DNA of 64,000 nt. Origin: Pegoplata infirma (Eukaryota; Arthropoda; Insecta; Diptera; Anthomyiidae). The notes under the pieces were generated by a model. The model ran no database searches and was not told the DNA's origin. It worked only from the letters and a program-made list of their open reading frames with translations. The position numbers and the translations under genes are program-made. Each line of letters starts with the position of its first letter. Position 1 is the first letter of the stretch. The stretch spans positions 36,193,410 through 36,257,409 of the forward strand of contig OY992537.1 of NCBI GenBank assembly GCA_963921195.1, in the 5' to 3' direction. Below, one piece after another: positions 33,593 to 45,553 of this stretch.

Positions 33593-34545
33593 CATTTTTA
33601 AATTGGATTTTTTTCGAATTGCACTATTTTTTAATATTTTGTATAATACCAAAAATTTTTATTTACACAAATTTTATTTTGAATAGCAATATTTTATTTT
33701 TTCAACAATTTGAAATCTTTTAACCGGGATATGTTTTCTGTGCCCCAGTGTGCGGTTGTGCGAATTCGCTAGATTAAACTTGAAATAAACGGATTTTGCA
33801 ATACCAGTATAATGTAACCGCGCTGATGCAAATGGCTATCAAAAATTTTATAAAATTTTTTATAATTTTCTTTAAATTTCAATTTAATTTTAGTAAAATT
33901 TTCTGATATCATCTAAAGGGCAAATACTTTTAACATCTGCAATACTTATTTTGTGTATTCAAAATGGAAATCGTTGTTTGTTTTAGCACCAGGTATTTAG
34001 TTTTTTTGTTTTTTTTTTCAAAATGACAAGAGTTTTGCATTTACTATTGGACATATACAACAGGACATTTAACATGACCAATAAATGTAAAAGCAATTCT
34101 AAAAATTTAGCAAAAACTTAAAAAAATAAATAAAACTTTACCACCATCTTTTTTTAGTTTTGCATACATATTACTAGATTCCAAACTATTTCTAATCATA
34201 TTCCATTATGGAGACTTTGAATAAATTTTTAATTAAAAAATGTTAAAAAAAAATACTAATGAAAACCACCCATGATGATTTGTATTTCAATATTAATTTT
34301 TTGTCTCTTTGATAATAAAAATATTCTGGTATTTCCTCTATGCACAGTAGCGTTTTATGCTAAATTCTTTCTAATTATCGTAAGATTCCATAAGAAGCGG
34401 GGTACTACAAAAACAAAGTATTTGAACATTTATTAATGAGTTTTATATGGTTTTAAAATTATTTGTTTAGTTCTTATCGGGAAATTTATTATAATTTTTT
34501 TTTGATGTCTTATAATAAAAAAAGACAAAAACAAAAGTTACAAAT
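33593..34545. other. No recognisable feature
   Basis: AT-rich sequence with scattered short repeats and no convincing frame. Confidence 0.5.
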
Positions 34546-36761
34546 CGTCGGTGCGCCGACCAGAACACCTATGTGTAATTTTTTTATTTTTTTTTTATTG
34601 GCCCATTAGGAAGCCTATCAGGTAATGCATTTATCCCCCAGAGCGTTTCCCGTTATCTCAAATGGTTTCAAAGTTAGCTTAAACTCCTATGTGTTACCTA
34701 TAATAGAAATTCTCCGGCAAAAACACTTATGTGTTATTAGTACACATAACTGATTTTGATTTAAACGTAAAAACATTGCGTCTGCCTTTGGTTTTTTTAT
34801 AAATTGATATTTTAAAAGTTTTCTGAACATTTTTTTTGTAATATTCCGAAACTTTATTGCATAACACTGTGCAACACGATTTAAAAAAAAATAATTTCCA
34901 AATTTTTTTTAAATGCGTTTTGAACAAGCTAAAAAAAGTATAAAGTATAATTCTGAGGTAAATAATATCAAAAGATGTCCTTAGTGAAATTTTAAGGCGG
35001 TTCGTTTCTAAGAACATACATTTACATACATTAACCCTGTGTGTCCCATTTTTACGTGTCGTTTTGGTACTTTTTTTAAATATCCTCGTTGAACGCCATT
35101 AAAACGTGCGGTTAAAGGATTAAAATGTTCTACAAAAAAATTAGTTTTACATCAAATTTTACTAGGGGTTGTCACAGGTCAAAATTTTGTGCGAAAAGTG
35201 CAAAATGCTTAAATAAATTTAATTGTCGTGTAAAATAAGTAAAAAAAAATATAAATCTTTGTCTGAGCTAAATGATGATGTCTTCAGTGAAATTTGATGG
35301 CGGTTCTTTTCTTGGAACACATTATCTTCCATTTTTGGGAGTAATCTTGGTCCTTTTTCCAAATACCCTCATAGAACTTCACTTAAACGTGCGTTAAAAG
35401 GGTTAAAATGTTCTACAAAAAATTTTGCAGCAAATTTTACTAGGGGTTCTCAAAGGCCAAAAGTTCGTGCGAAAAGTGCTTAAAAAAGTAAAATTGTAAA
35501 GTATCTTGGTAAGACACAATTTAACAAATTATGATAATTTAAAATTTTCCTTTTTTAAACCTTTTGTTTACATCGCACGAACTTTTGGCCTTTGACAACC
35601 CCTAGTAAAATTTGATGCAGAAAATGTTTGTAAAATTGTTTAACCCTTTATACGTATGCCTTAGTAGTGGACAATGATGATATTTAAAAAAAGCACCAAA
35701 ATGAGGATAAAGGGTTAACATGTTCTAAGAAAAGAACTGCCATCAATTTTCACTGAATTATCTCTTAACTTTATTTAGCTCAAAAGCAGATTTATATTTT
35801 TTTTTTGACTTATTTCACTCGACTTTTGCAAAAAAAAAGTTTAACAGTACTTGATAATTTACAATTTTACTTTTTTAACCATTTTGCACTTTGCAGGAAC
35901 TTTTGGACTTTGACAACCCCTAGTAAAATTTGATGCAGAAAATCTTTGTAGAAGATTTTAACCCGTTAATGTACGTTTTTGTGGTGTAGGTGGTGTTGTA
36001 TGAGGATATTTAAAAAAAGGACAAAAATTACCCCTAAAAATGGCAGATAGAGGGTTAATATGCTCTACGAAAAGATTCGCCATTTCATTTCACTGAAGAT
36101 ACATTTTGCCATTTTTTGCATCAGAATTATATTTAATACTTTTTTTGACTTATTACTTATTATTATTTTGGTTTTCCTGATAATCACTTTCTGCATTGGT
36201 AAAGTTTTTCCGTCTCTTTGTGATAACAAAATTCACATCAGAAGTTTTCAGCCTTGCAAAGTACGAAATGAAAAACTTTTTACAACAAACACATGGGATG
36301 AAAAAAAACACCAAAATAATTTTACGTGTGTTTTTTGTAGTAAATGTTGCATTTCGCACATTGCAAGGATAAAAATTCTAACGTGAATACCATCAATATT
36401 TCGCTACAAGTCCATGCGGATATATAACTTGCAAAATTTTTACTTTTGAACAACAAATAAAAATTTATTTAAAATAAATTTAAGAACAAAAACACCTATG
36501 TGTATTATATATTTTTTATAAACATGTAAAAAGTCCGAAACAAAATCACCTATGTGTAGTTTTTTGTTAAAATCTTGTACCACTTCAGATTAAAAAAAGA
36601 TTTTGTATGTTTTTCAACGCGTAATATTTTTAAATGGGTTTAGGAAAAATAAAAAAAATTTACTTTAAAAAAATGTTGCGAATTGGCAAAATAAAACGGT
36701 TTTTTTGCTCTCCTGAACAATTCATAAAAAACACATAGGTGTTCTGGTCGGCGCACCGACG
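34546..36761. mobile_element. 2.2-kb TIR element with CGTCGGTGCGCCGACC ends
   Basis: The left end CGTCGGTGCGCCGACCAGAA and its exact inverse complement on the right are flanked by AAAT on both sides (34542-34545 and 36762-36765). At least six subterminal copies of the palindrome-like ACACCTATGTGT occur (34565-34740 and 36490-36740). The interior holds three or four direct repeats of ~290-400 bp with ACCCTTT, AAAATTTGATGC and TTTGACAACCCCTAGTAAAA phrases. No transposase was recognised; the frames at 34727-35017 and 36060-36386 are AT-rich noise. The flanking duplication could be shorter than 4 bp because the end base is ambiguous. Superfamily unknown. Confidence 0.72.
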
Positions 36762-36786
36762 AAATACAACTTTAATTCAAATGCCA

Positions 36787-37200
36787 CACTTAAAAAAAAC
36801 TTGTAACTTGTTATTTTTTATTTTTTGCTACCTCCTATTTAACGAAAAATTACGTGCTATTTTGTAATTTTACAAGCTTTTAACCAAAAAAAATTGTATA
36901 TTTACAACTTTTTTGATTCGATTAAACTTACAAGGAAAGCTCGTAACTTTACTAGATTTTTTGATACCTCCTTTTTTTATAAAAATTCCTTTTTACCAAA
37001 AAAGTTGTATATTTAAAATTTTTTTGAAGCGATAAAACTTAAAGGAATTCTCGATTTTTTTTTTTTGTAAAATTACCTCACAAAAAAATGTAAATTTCGA
37101 TCGAAATTTTTTAATAAAAAACAAGGAAAACTGTAAAATTGTAGTAAAATGGGTTAAAAAAAACTTTTTATAGAAATTTAACAAGTTTTTTTCTTGAGTG
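36787..37200. mobile_element. CACT-ended MITE, family F
   Basis: Ends CACTTAAAAAAAACTTG and CAAGTTTTTTTCTTGAGTG are inverted and flanked by CA on both sides. The interior repeats TTTACAAGCTTTTTACCAA-like phrases that are also in 38686-39215. A 2-bp duplication agrees with the CACT MITEs at 1751 and 2761. Confidence 0.6.
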
Positions 37201-37880
37201 CATAATCAGCTTTTTAGTATTATTTCAAATATTGTTGGACAACAATTCGTATAATTTGAAACAAATGAGATTGAACACTCAAAAAATTATCTTAGTAAAA
37301 TCAACTGAAAATGTCAGTTAAAATAACTACTTTGTAAGTTGTTTTGGGGTCAACTACTTTTTCAGTTAAATCAACTAACAATGTTATTTATTTTAACTGA
37401 CAAAAAACAACTGACTTATGTAGTAAAAACACTTACATTTGTAGTCAAAACAACTAAAATGTAGTAAAAATAAAATAATCAATAAATAATTTTTTTTCCA
37501 AAAAATTTTTCAGAAAAAAAATTTTAAGACCAAATTTTTTCAAAGTTTTTTTTTTTAAAAAGTTGTGAAAAATAAAAAAAAAATAAAATTTATTTTTATT
37601 TTTTTGAAAAAAAACTGAAAATTTTTCAGAGATAAAAAAAAAATAAAATTAACTACTTTAAATAACTGTTACTATATCACAGTACTTTTTTGTTAGTTAT
37701 TCAAAAAAACTACTTAAAATAACTAACAGAAATAGTTGTTTTATAGTTTTCATACAAAAACAACTGACTTTGTAGTTAAAAACAACTAACTACTGTAAAA
37801 TATACAAACAATTAACTTGTAGTAACTTACATAATTTTCTTATTGGTTGATTTTAATTGTTCTAGTTCAAAAACTGTCTT
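37201..37880. repeat. CACT-ended block with AACTAC/GTAGTT repeats
   Basis: CACTCAAAAAATTATC at 37276 starts a zone dense in ACAACTGACTTTGTAGT-like repeats in both orientations, to about 37830. The right end is not clear. Confidence 0.45.
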
Positions 37881-38060
37881 TAGTGACCCCAGTAAAATTT
37901 GATGCGCAAAATATTTGTATAAAATTTTAACCCTTTAAACGCACGTTTCAGTGGACATATTTGACAGTTTTTGAAAATAGGACTAAAGTGACCCTGAGTG
38001 TTAGAGGGTTAATATATTCTTAGAAAAGAAGTACCATAAAATTTTACTGAAGGCGTCTAA
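37881..38060. repeat. Relic of the 34546-36761 interior, left part
   Basis: AAAATTTGATGC, TTTAACCCTTTAAACGCACG and AGAGGGTTAATAT match the internal units of the 34546-36761 element. The match resumes at 38658-38680 (TTAGATCAGAAG) after a MITE. Confidence 0.55.
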
Positions 38061-38657
38061 CAAGGGAAGTCTCCCTGGTGTCACCCTCCGATCTTCATGA
38101 AATTTGGATATGTTGTTAAGAACGAAAATTAATTCGACACGTATTTTTTTTAGCGGCCCAAACTCATTTTTAGGGTGGGTCGATTTGTATGGGGGGAATT
38201 TGACCTTTTTCAGTTTTTTACGATTTTTGCCTATTTAAACAAAATTAATATAGGCATGTGTGGTATCAGATTAAAGGTATTAAAAATACCTATCTCGTGG
38301 TGCTAACAACGGGCCAAAGAAGTTAATATTTTTCGACTTATTAACAAAAATGTCCTAAAATTTTGGTATTTTACTTAATATGACGAAAAGTTGTGCATAT
38401 TTGGACACGTTCTTAGCACACGTAGATAGGTTTTCTAAATACCTTTCATTTGGTATATAACATGACTAGGTTTCTTTGCATAAAATAGGAGATATACGAA
38501 AAAAACTGAAAAATGGCCTTGTCTTCCCCCTCCTTTTTACCCCCTAAATATGAATTTGGGCCGCTAAAAAAAATACGTGTCCCTTTATTTTTTCTGATCT
38601 ACAAAATAAAACCAATTCCATAAAGATCCGCGGGTGACACTAGGGAGACTTCCCTTG
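38061..38657. mobile_element. TAA-flanked MITE (PIF/Harbinger-like)
   Basis: Ends CAAGGGAAGTCTCCCTGGTG and its near-perfect inverse complement, with TAA on both sides (38058-38060 and 38658-38660). Three-bp TWA duplications are typical of PIF/Harbinger. The arms pair further in with AGCGGCCCAAA and TTTGGGCCGCT-like segments. 597 bp, no coding frame. Confidence 0.72.
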
Positions 38658-38685
38658 TAAGTACGTTACTTAGATCAGAAGTGTA

Positions 38686-39215
38686 CACTAAAAAAAAAAA
38701 CATTGTAAAATTACACGAAAGTTTGTAAAATTTTTTGGTTGCTACCTCTTATTTGACAAATATTCCTTAAAATTTTACAAGCTTTTTAAGAATTATTTTG
38801 TAATTTTACAAGCTTTTTACCAATAAAATTGTAAATTTACAATATTTTAGACGCGATAAAATTTACAAGGAGTTTTCGTGACTTTACTAGACTTTTTTCT
38901 ACCTCCTATTTTACTAGAATTTCAAGTAAAAATAACGACTTTTTTTGTAATTTAACAAGCTTTTTACCAATAAAATTGTAAATTTACAACTTTTTAGGCG
39001 GAAAAAAACTTACAAGGAATTCTCGTGAATTTATTGGATTATTTTTGTAAAAAAAACATTGACAATTTGCAAAATTACAAAAAAAATGTAAAATTACAAA
39101 AAAATGTTTAGATCGAAAATTTTTTGTTAAAAAACAAGGAAAACTATCAAATATTAGTAAAATGGGATTACAAGACTTTTTATAGTAATATGAAAATGTT
39201 TTTTTTTGTGTGCAT
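38686..39215. mobile_element. CACT-ended MITE, family F, degraded
   Basis: Starts CACTAAAAAAAAAAACATTG and ends in a TTTTTTTTGTGTG-like tail. It shares TTTACAAGCTTTTTACCAAT phrases with 36787-37200. The right end has decayed, so the boundary is approximate. Confidence 0.45.
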
Positions 39216-39614
39216 TAGTATTAAACTTAATTAAATTTTAAAAAATTAAACATGTGTAGAAGGGCGTTCCGTTAAATTTAAATTTTCGAATTTCCTGGCG
39301 TAATACCTGCCAAACGATGGCCACGTTAGAGCTGATTGTGGGAAAATTTATGAAAAAATTTCGCAAGGTCATCTTTACTCGGCAAACACGCCGTCAAAGT
39401 TGGAAAAAATTACGTATTTCGACAAAATTCATGTCCGAATTTTTCGACCAAAACCGGCTCAAAACTTCGGAAATTTTGATTACTTTAATGGAAAAATTTA
39501 AAAAAAAAACCAAAATGCTGATTTTTAAACATGAAAATAATTTTTTTATCCAAATTGGTCTCAAAAATATTAAAAAAAAAAGTAAAAAACATTTTTTAGT
39601 CATACTAATTTACT
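39216..39614. other. Unassigned; frame of unknown nature
   Basis: A 99-residue frame (39317-39616, +) begins MATLELIVGKFMKKFRK. It is basic and turns lysine-rich toward a low-complexity end. I do not recognise a domain, and no supporting context was seen. Confidence 0.25.
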
Positions 39615-41227
39615 AATTTTTTTTTTTTTGAGTGTAAAATTTTTTTCGAGTGTAAATTTTTTTTTTGTGTAAAATATTTCAGAGTGATAAAAATTTTATG
39701 TAAAGTAATTTTGTGACTTATCATTGTTTTTAAAGCGTGTTTCTTTAAAATTCGGGTTTTTCAACACGTGAAATTTAGGTGAAACCAATCTGAAATTAAG
39801 GGTTTTGCTTATAGGACAGAGGAACGACTAGGACAGAGGAACGACAAATATATATGCCAGACTTCAGCACTCTCAGAGTTGTGGTTCGAAAGTTACCGTG
39901 TGTTTTATCCAGGGTTCGAAAAAAAACTCTAACGTACGGTACGTTAGTGTTCTGTACGGAACTATGGAGCGACCGTACGTTGTCGAAACGTACCGTTCCA
40001 AGAACACATTCACTAAAAAGTTTTTTAGTGGTTGTGAAGGTGTTCGCAAACAGAATTCCGAACGTTATGCCTGCGAGTTGAAGAACAGAAACTTTACGAT
40101 AACGTACCGAACTAGGTTAGAAACAAAATAAAGTTCTTTTAGTGTTCTGTTTGCGAAGTTTTGAGACATTTTTTAAATTTAAAATGGCGATATCTTGAAA
40201 ACTAAGCAAGATAGAGCAAAACGGAGCACATTTTTGGTTCTTGGGATCTCCATAGTATCGCTAGGCCTCTACACATGGGTAGACCCCATTGGGTCCTTAT
40301 TTTGAATCTAAAAAAGTTAGCATTCCGGGAAATTTAAAAATGCGCATATCTCGCAAAATACTGCCGACACGATGAAAAGTCTAAAAGCATTTTTGTGGAT
40401 CTTGTCTCGTAGTACATGACCGCTTTTAGACTTTATGTCGTGTCGGCAGTATTTAGCGAGATATGTGCATTTTTAAATTTCCCGGAATGCTAACTTTTTT
40501 AGATTCAAAATATGAACCCAATGGGGTCCACCCATGTGTAGAGGCCTAGCGATACTATGGAGATCCCAAGAACCAAAAATGTGCTCCGTTTTGCTCTATC
40601 TTGCTTAGTTTTCGAGATATCGCCATTTTAAATTTAAAAAAAAAAATGTCTCAAAAGTTCGCAAACAGAACACTAAAAGAACTTTATTTTGTTTCTAACC
40701 TAGTTCGGTACGTTATCGTAAAGTTTCTGTTATTCAACTCACAGGCATAACGTTCGGAATTCTGTTTGCGAACACCTTCGCAACCACTTAAAAAACTTTT
40801 TAGTGAATGTGTTCTTGGAACGGAACGTTAAATAATGTACTGTTTTTTTTCGAACACTGGTTTTATCTCGTAAATTCATGAAAAACCCTTGCCGAAATTC
40901 AATATTTTGCTCATAACTTTTGAACCACTGGACCAACCTGACAAGGTAAATGCCTAACATATATGCTAAGCTGCAGGAGCCTCCGTAAAGTCTTTTAAAA
41001 GTTAGCGTGTGTTCAACAGACAGACGGACGGATAGACAGACGGACAGACGGATAGACGGATAGACGGATAGACGGACAGACGGACGGACATCGCTAGATC
41101 GTCTTTAAATCGATAGAGGATCATGAATATATAAACTTTATGGGGTCTTAGACCAATATTTCGAGGTGTTACAAACGGAATGACAAACTTATGTATACCC
41201 TCTATCACTAGAGTGGAGGATACTATA
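39615..41227 (-). repeat. Family A, copy 7, split by foldback hAT-type element
   Basis: Reading on the minus strand from 41227 (TATACATAAG start, CCGT/CTGT tract at 41021-41090) it proceeds to 40868, is interrupted by 39910-40859, and resumes at 39909 down to the TTACACTC-type low-complexity zone. AGGACAGAGGAACGAC is tandemly doubled at 39811-39845. Confidence 0.72.
39910..40859. mobile_element. Foldback hAT-type element with captured family C
   Basis: Ends CAGGGTTCGAAAAAAAAC and GTTTTTTTTCGAACACTG are flanked by the 8-bp duplication GTTTTATC (39902-39909 and 40860-40867). The arms are almost fully complementary (for example TTTAGTGTTCTGTTTGCGAA near 40140 against TTCGCAAACAGAACACTAAA near 40655), with a central hinge near 40385-40425. 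Family C text (CTAAGCAAGATAGAGCAAAA, GACCCCATTGGGTCC) sits in both arms. Frames in it are mirror artefacts. Confidence 0.85.
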
Positions 41228-41380
41228 AAAATATAAAAACGCGATTTTGGTTAAAATTTTCGGACCAAAATCGTGTTTATATTTTTTGGATAACGAAAGT
41301 ATCAAAATGTTAAGCGTGTTATCAAAAAAATATTAAAAAGATATAAAAACGTTATTTTGGTCCAAAAATGCTGATCTGCG
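41228..41380. other. Unassigned spacer
   Basis: AT-rich, with inverted phrases GCGATTTTGGT and ACCAAAATCGTG. No gene. Confidence 0.4.
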
Positions 41381-41844
41381 ATCTTGGTCCATAAAGGTTT
41401 GTATGTGGGCTACAAGAAGAACTGGTCCGATTCCTTTAAAATTCGGATTGGTGATTATTGAATACAAAACACGTTTACCTGCCAAATTTTAAAAGAAGAT
41501 CTATTATAATACGGTTATTAAAATCATTTGAGACAAAATTAAATGGACCTTTGTGTAGGGGGTAGGTCTACAGAAGGACCGATTTTCCAGTTTCAATAGG
41601 CTTCGTCCTTAGGCCAAACGAAGCTTAAGTTTTAAATTTCAGCCAAATCAAATGATAATTACTACCTGTATCGTGTTTATAACGTTTAGATGGAAGGGTG
41701 GACATCGCTAAAATGATTCAAAAAGTTTTTGTAAGTCGATCGGTGTACTTAAAAGTGGGTCTATGACCAATACTTCGCGTAGTTACAAACATCAGTATAA
41801 AGTCATTATACCCTGTACCACAGAGTGGTGTAGGGTATAAACAA
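41381..41844 (-). repeat. Family E fly repeat
   Basis: Colinear in reverse with 62400-62750 and in the same direction as 130-240 and 1021-1110. Contains GAAGAACTGGTCCGATTC, ATACCTGTATCGTGTTTA, GGACATCGCTAAAATG and the end GTGGTGTAGGGTATA. Confidence 0.65.
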
Positions 41845-43872
41845 GCTAGCTTTCGAAAGACAATGCTAAAGCTTCTAAATCTTGAGGTATATTTTTTTCG
41901 TTCTTCTGGTCTACACCATTTACAGATGTAATTCGAAAAAGATCAATTGTAATTCGAAGATTCTATTTGTAATTCGAAGATTCCATTTGTAATTCGAAGA
42001 TTCCATTTGTAATTCGAAGATTCCATTTGTAATTCGAATACTCCAATTGTAATTCGAAGATTCCATTTGTAATTCGAAGATTCCAATTGTAATTCGAAAA
42101 AGATCAATTGTAATTCGTAAAAGATCAATTGTAATTCGTAAAAGATCAATTGTAATTCGTAAAAGATCAATTGTAATTCGTAAAAGATCAATTGTAATTC
42201 GAAAAAGATCATTTGTAATTCGTAAAAGATCAATTGTAATTCGTAAAAGATCAATTGTAATTCGAAGATTCCAATTGTAATTCGTAAAAGATCAATTGTA
42301 ATTCGAAAAAGATCAATTGTAATTCGAAGATTCCAATTGTAATTCGTAAAATATCAATTGTAATTCGAAAAAGATCAATTGTAATTCGAAAAAGATCAAT
42401 TGTAATTCGTAAAAGATCAATTGTAATTCGTAAAAGATCAATTGTAATTCGAAAAAGATCAATTGTAATTCGTAAAAGATCAATTGTAATTCGAAAAAGA
42501 TCAATTGTAATTCGTAAAAGATCAATTGTAATTCGAAAAAGATCAATTGTAATTCGTAAAAGATCAATTGTAATTCGAAAAAGATCAATTCTAATTCGTA
42601 AAAGATCAATTGTAATTCGTAAAAGATCAATTGTAATTCGAAGATTCCAATTGTAATTCGAAAAATATCAACTGTATTTCCATTGATATTTTACGAGTTA
42701 CAATTGGAATCTTCGAATTACAATTGATCTTTTACGAATTACAATTGATCTTTTACGAATTACAATTGATCTTTTACGAATTACAATTGATCTTTTTCGA
42801 ATTACAATTGATCTTATTCGAATTACAATTGATCTTTTACGAATTACAATTGACCTTTTTCGAATTACAATTGATCTTTTACGAATTACAATTGATCTTT
42901 TTCGAATTACAATTGATCTTTTACGAATTACAATTGATCTTTTACGAATTACAATTGATCTTTTACGAATTACAATTGATCTTTTACGAATTACAATTGA
43001 TCTTTTTCGAATTACAATTGATCTTTTACGAATTACAATTGGAATCTTCGAATTACAATTGATCTTTTTCGAATTACAATTGATCTTTTACGAATTACAA
43101 TTGGAATCTTCGAATTACAATTGAACTTTTACGAATTACAATTGATCTTTTACGAATTACAATTGATCTTTTTCGAATTACAATTGATCTTTTACGAATT
43201 ACAATTGATCTTTTACGAATTACAATTGATCTTTTACGAATTACAATTGATCTTTTACGAATTACAATTGATCTTTTTCGAATTACAATTGGAATCTTCG
43301 AATTACAAATGGAATCTTCGAATTACAATTGGAGTATTCGAATTACAAATGGAATCTTCGAATTACAAATGGAATCTTCGAATTACAAATGGAATCTTCG
43401 AATTACAAATAGAATCTTCGAATTACAATTGATCTTTTTCGAATTACATCTGTAAATGGTGTAGTTGGTATTGAATTTCTGCAAAATCGGTCCAGTAGTT
43501 CAAAATTTATTAGCAAAACTCTGAATTTCAAGTTGGTTTTCCCCTTCAATTCACGTATTGAAGAACCCGTTTAACAAGTTTTTAAAAACATAGGTAAGTA
43601 ACAAAAATATTTTACGTATTTTTGTCACTCAAAAATATTTTTACACTAAAAAAAAAAATGTCACTCGAAAAAAATTTTACACTCAAAAAAATAAGTAATT
43701 CTTTTTTTTTTACAAAAATCACTAATACGAGGTTTTTACTCAAAATAAAATATTTCTAATCAAAATTGTTATATTTTATACTTTAGAAATTTTTTTTTTC
43801 ACCTAAAAAGGGCATTGTGGAGGGTATTTATAAATTCAGCTTATTGTTAGTCGAATTTACGTTTTCTACTTG
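41845..43872 (+). repeat. Family A, copy 8, split by a satellite-bodied element
   Basis: 5'-truncated copy: AGCTTTCGAAAGACAATGC at 41848, interrupted at 41914-43461, then TTGGTATTGAATTTCTGC to the closing GGAGGGTATTTATAAATTCAGC...GTCGAATTTACG and CTACTTG at 43872. Confidence 0.7.
41914..43461. mobile_element. Satellite-bodied palindromic transposon
   Basis: Ends CACCATTTACAGATGTAATTCG and its inverse complement are flanked by TA on both sides (41912-41913 and 43462-43463). Everything between is a 21-bp satellite (TTGATCTTTTACGAATTACAA with CTTTTTC and GGAATCTTC variants), running one way to about 42670 and the other way from about 42690. The order of variants is mirrored, for example the GGAATCTTCG tracts at both outer edges. 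Family A copy 1 around 7215-7245 (AGCCTAGTTCGTATTGAA) models the empty site. Frames of 103-112 residues with a (IFYELQL)n pattern occur in both halves; they are a by-product of a 21-bp unit. Confidence 0.85.
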
Positions 43873-45461
43873 ATGTTTTCTAAAACCGTTTTTGTAAAAC
43901 GCGTTTGTTCACTAGTCACGAATCAGTTTTTTCTGATTATTTAATACTTTTTCACTTACAGCATATGCGACCATGTACCAGTTTTGGGACTAGTTCTATT
44001 TTAACCAGTCACATGGTAGGTATTTTTAAATCCATTGGTCCATCTTTAATCACAGGGAAATTATAGTTGAATAAATTTTAAATTTTTTCTCGATTTTTTA
44101 AAAAATCTCTTGCAAATCGAGACATAGATATATGTATTTTTAACTACATAAATGAGCTATACAAAAGATAGCACCAAATTGAGCCAAAAACTAAAATAAA
44201 AATTATGCATGGGTTAAAACAGGTTCTATTCCTAAATATATTCAATATCTAAAGTTTGCTGGCTGCCTGAAAGTTTTTTTTTAGTCTGACGTTCAGTAGC
44301 AATGACATGTGATAGTGTATTGTATTTGAAAAAAGATGTTTCTGCTGCTGATGTCTTCTAAAGTATGTAGTGTTAATGTAAAGCTCTGCAGGCATTAACG
44401 CCAATGTGGAGCTAATGTTGACGTTGCCGTTTTATTTGCTTCTTTCTTTAACAACCGCCAAACAAAAGCGGTAACATAAAATAACAAAATTTATTAAACA
44501 TTTTCTATAAAAATGACAAGAATTTGTTTTCGTAAATATTGTTTCTTTTTTAATATTCGTAATTTTACCAGTGAAGTTTATAAAAAAAAATGTTGTTGGT
44601 GACAATGTGGAGCCATTTTAGCTATATAAACAAAAACAATTTTCATAGTAGTAATAGATATGCTTAAAAGCTTAATTCAGCTTTAATTTAATTCAATTTG
44701 TAGCTAGATTTAGATTTTTTTTTTTTTGTATTTAATTGATAAAAAAAGCAATTTTTATTTTACTACTTGTTTTGTAGAATTATTTTTTTTCATAAGCTTT
44801 TAATCTAATTTTTTAAGAAAATTATAGGAAATGTAAAAATTTATTGATAATTATTATTTTTGTTGTTGTTTTGTAGTTGTAAAAAGATAATTAAATGTAA
44901 ACATAATTATTTGTTAATCAATAATCGATTTTAAAATTATTAAAAAAAATTTTGAGAAGGTAAAAAATTAATTTGAAAATAGTAAAAAATATTGCGTGAA
45001 CAAATTAAAAAAAAAAAAAATTTGATTCCATTTTGATTCTATTTCGTTTCCTATTACATTCAGTTCCATTTCATTCTGTGTTTTTTACTATTTTTTCTTC
45101 TGATCCATTTCTTTTCTTTGTTTTTTATTTCTTTCCAACTAACATGGGTTAAAGAACTAAAAATCAAGACAAACAATTTTGTCCATAAAAATTGGAATCT
45201 CCAAAAATTCCTTCTTTTGAACGTTAAATCTGCGGAAGGACCCTACTTGTAAAATTTTGAGACTCTAAAGACATAAGTTCAAAACTTTTAAAAAAAGTAT
45301 CAGTTTCACCATTTTATACTCAGCAGGTTTTGTCCGCTTTACTATGTTAAAATCGGAATTTTGAATAGGTACTTTTCCAAAATGTTTTTTCCGCATGTGG
45401 ATCCTGCCATCATTTTAAAAGATAGAAAAAGTATCACTTTGAACTCCTTCTGATATAATTT
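43873..45461. other. No recognisable gene; AT-rich
   Basis: Long poly(A/T)-rich DNA. 45280-45440 repeats AAAAGTATCA and GGTACTTTTCCAAAATG phrases shared with 26085-26410. No frame of interest is visible. Confidence 0.5.
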
Positions 45462-45553
45462 TTTATACCCTCCACTCTACATAGTGATATATAAGTTTGT
45501 CATTCCGTTTGTAACACATCGAAATATTGGTCTAGGACCCCATAAAGTATATA

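Noticed and set aside
39317..39616. 99-residue host gene
   Set aside because: No recognisable motif; an AT-rich, lysine-rich tail overlaps an opposite-strand frame, and the surroundings are all repeats.
41943..43432. Four frames of 103-112 residues with an (IFYELQL)n pattern on both strands
   Set aside because: A 21-bp satellite unit keeps frames open by arithmetic. The mirrored halves give the same peptides, and there is no start context, domain or composition of a real protein.
8610..43461. Palindromes as assembly artefacts
   Set aside because: Not fully excluded, but the elements at 8610, 39910 and 41914 carry target duplications and empty-site matches, and the arms are not perfectly identical, which an artefact would be.
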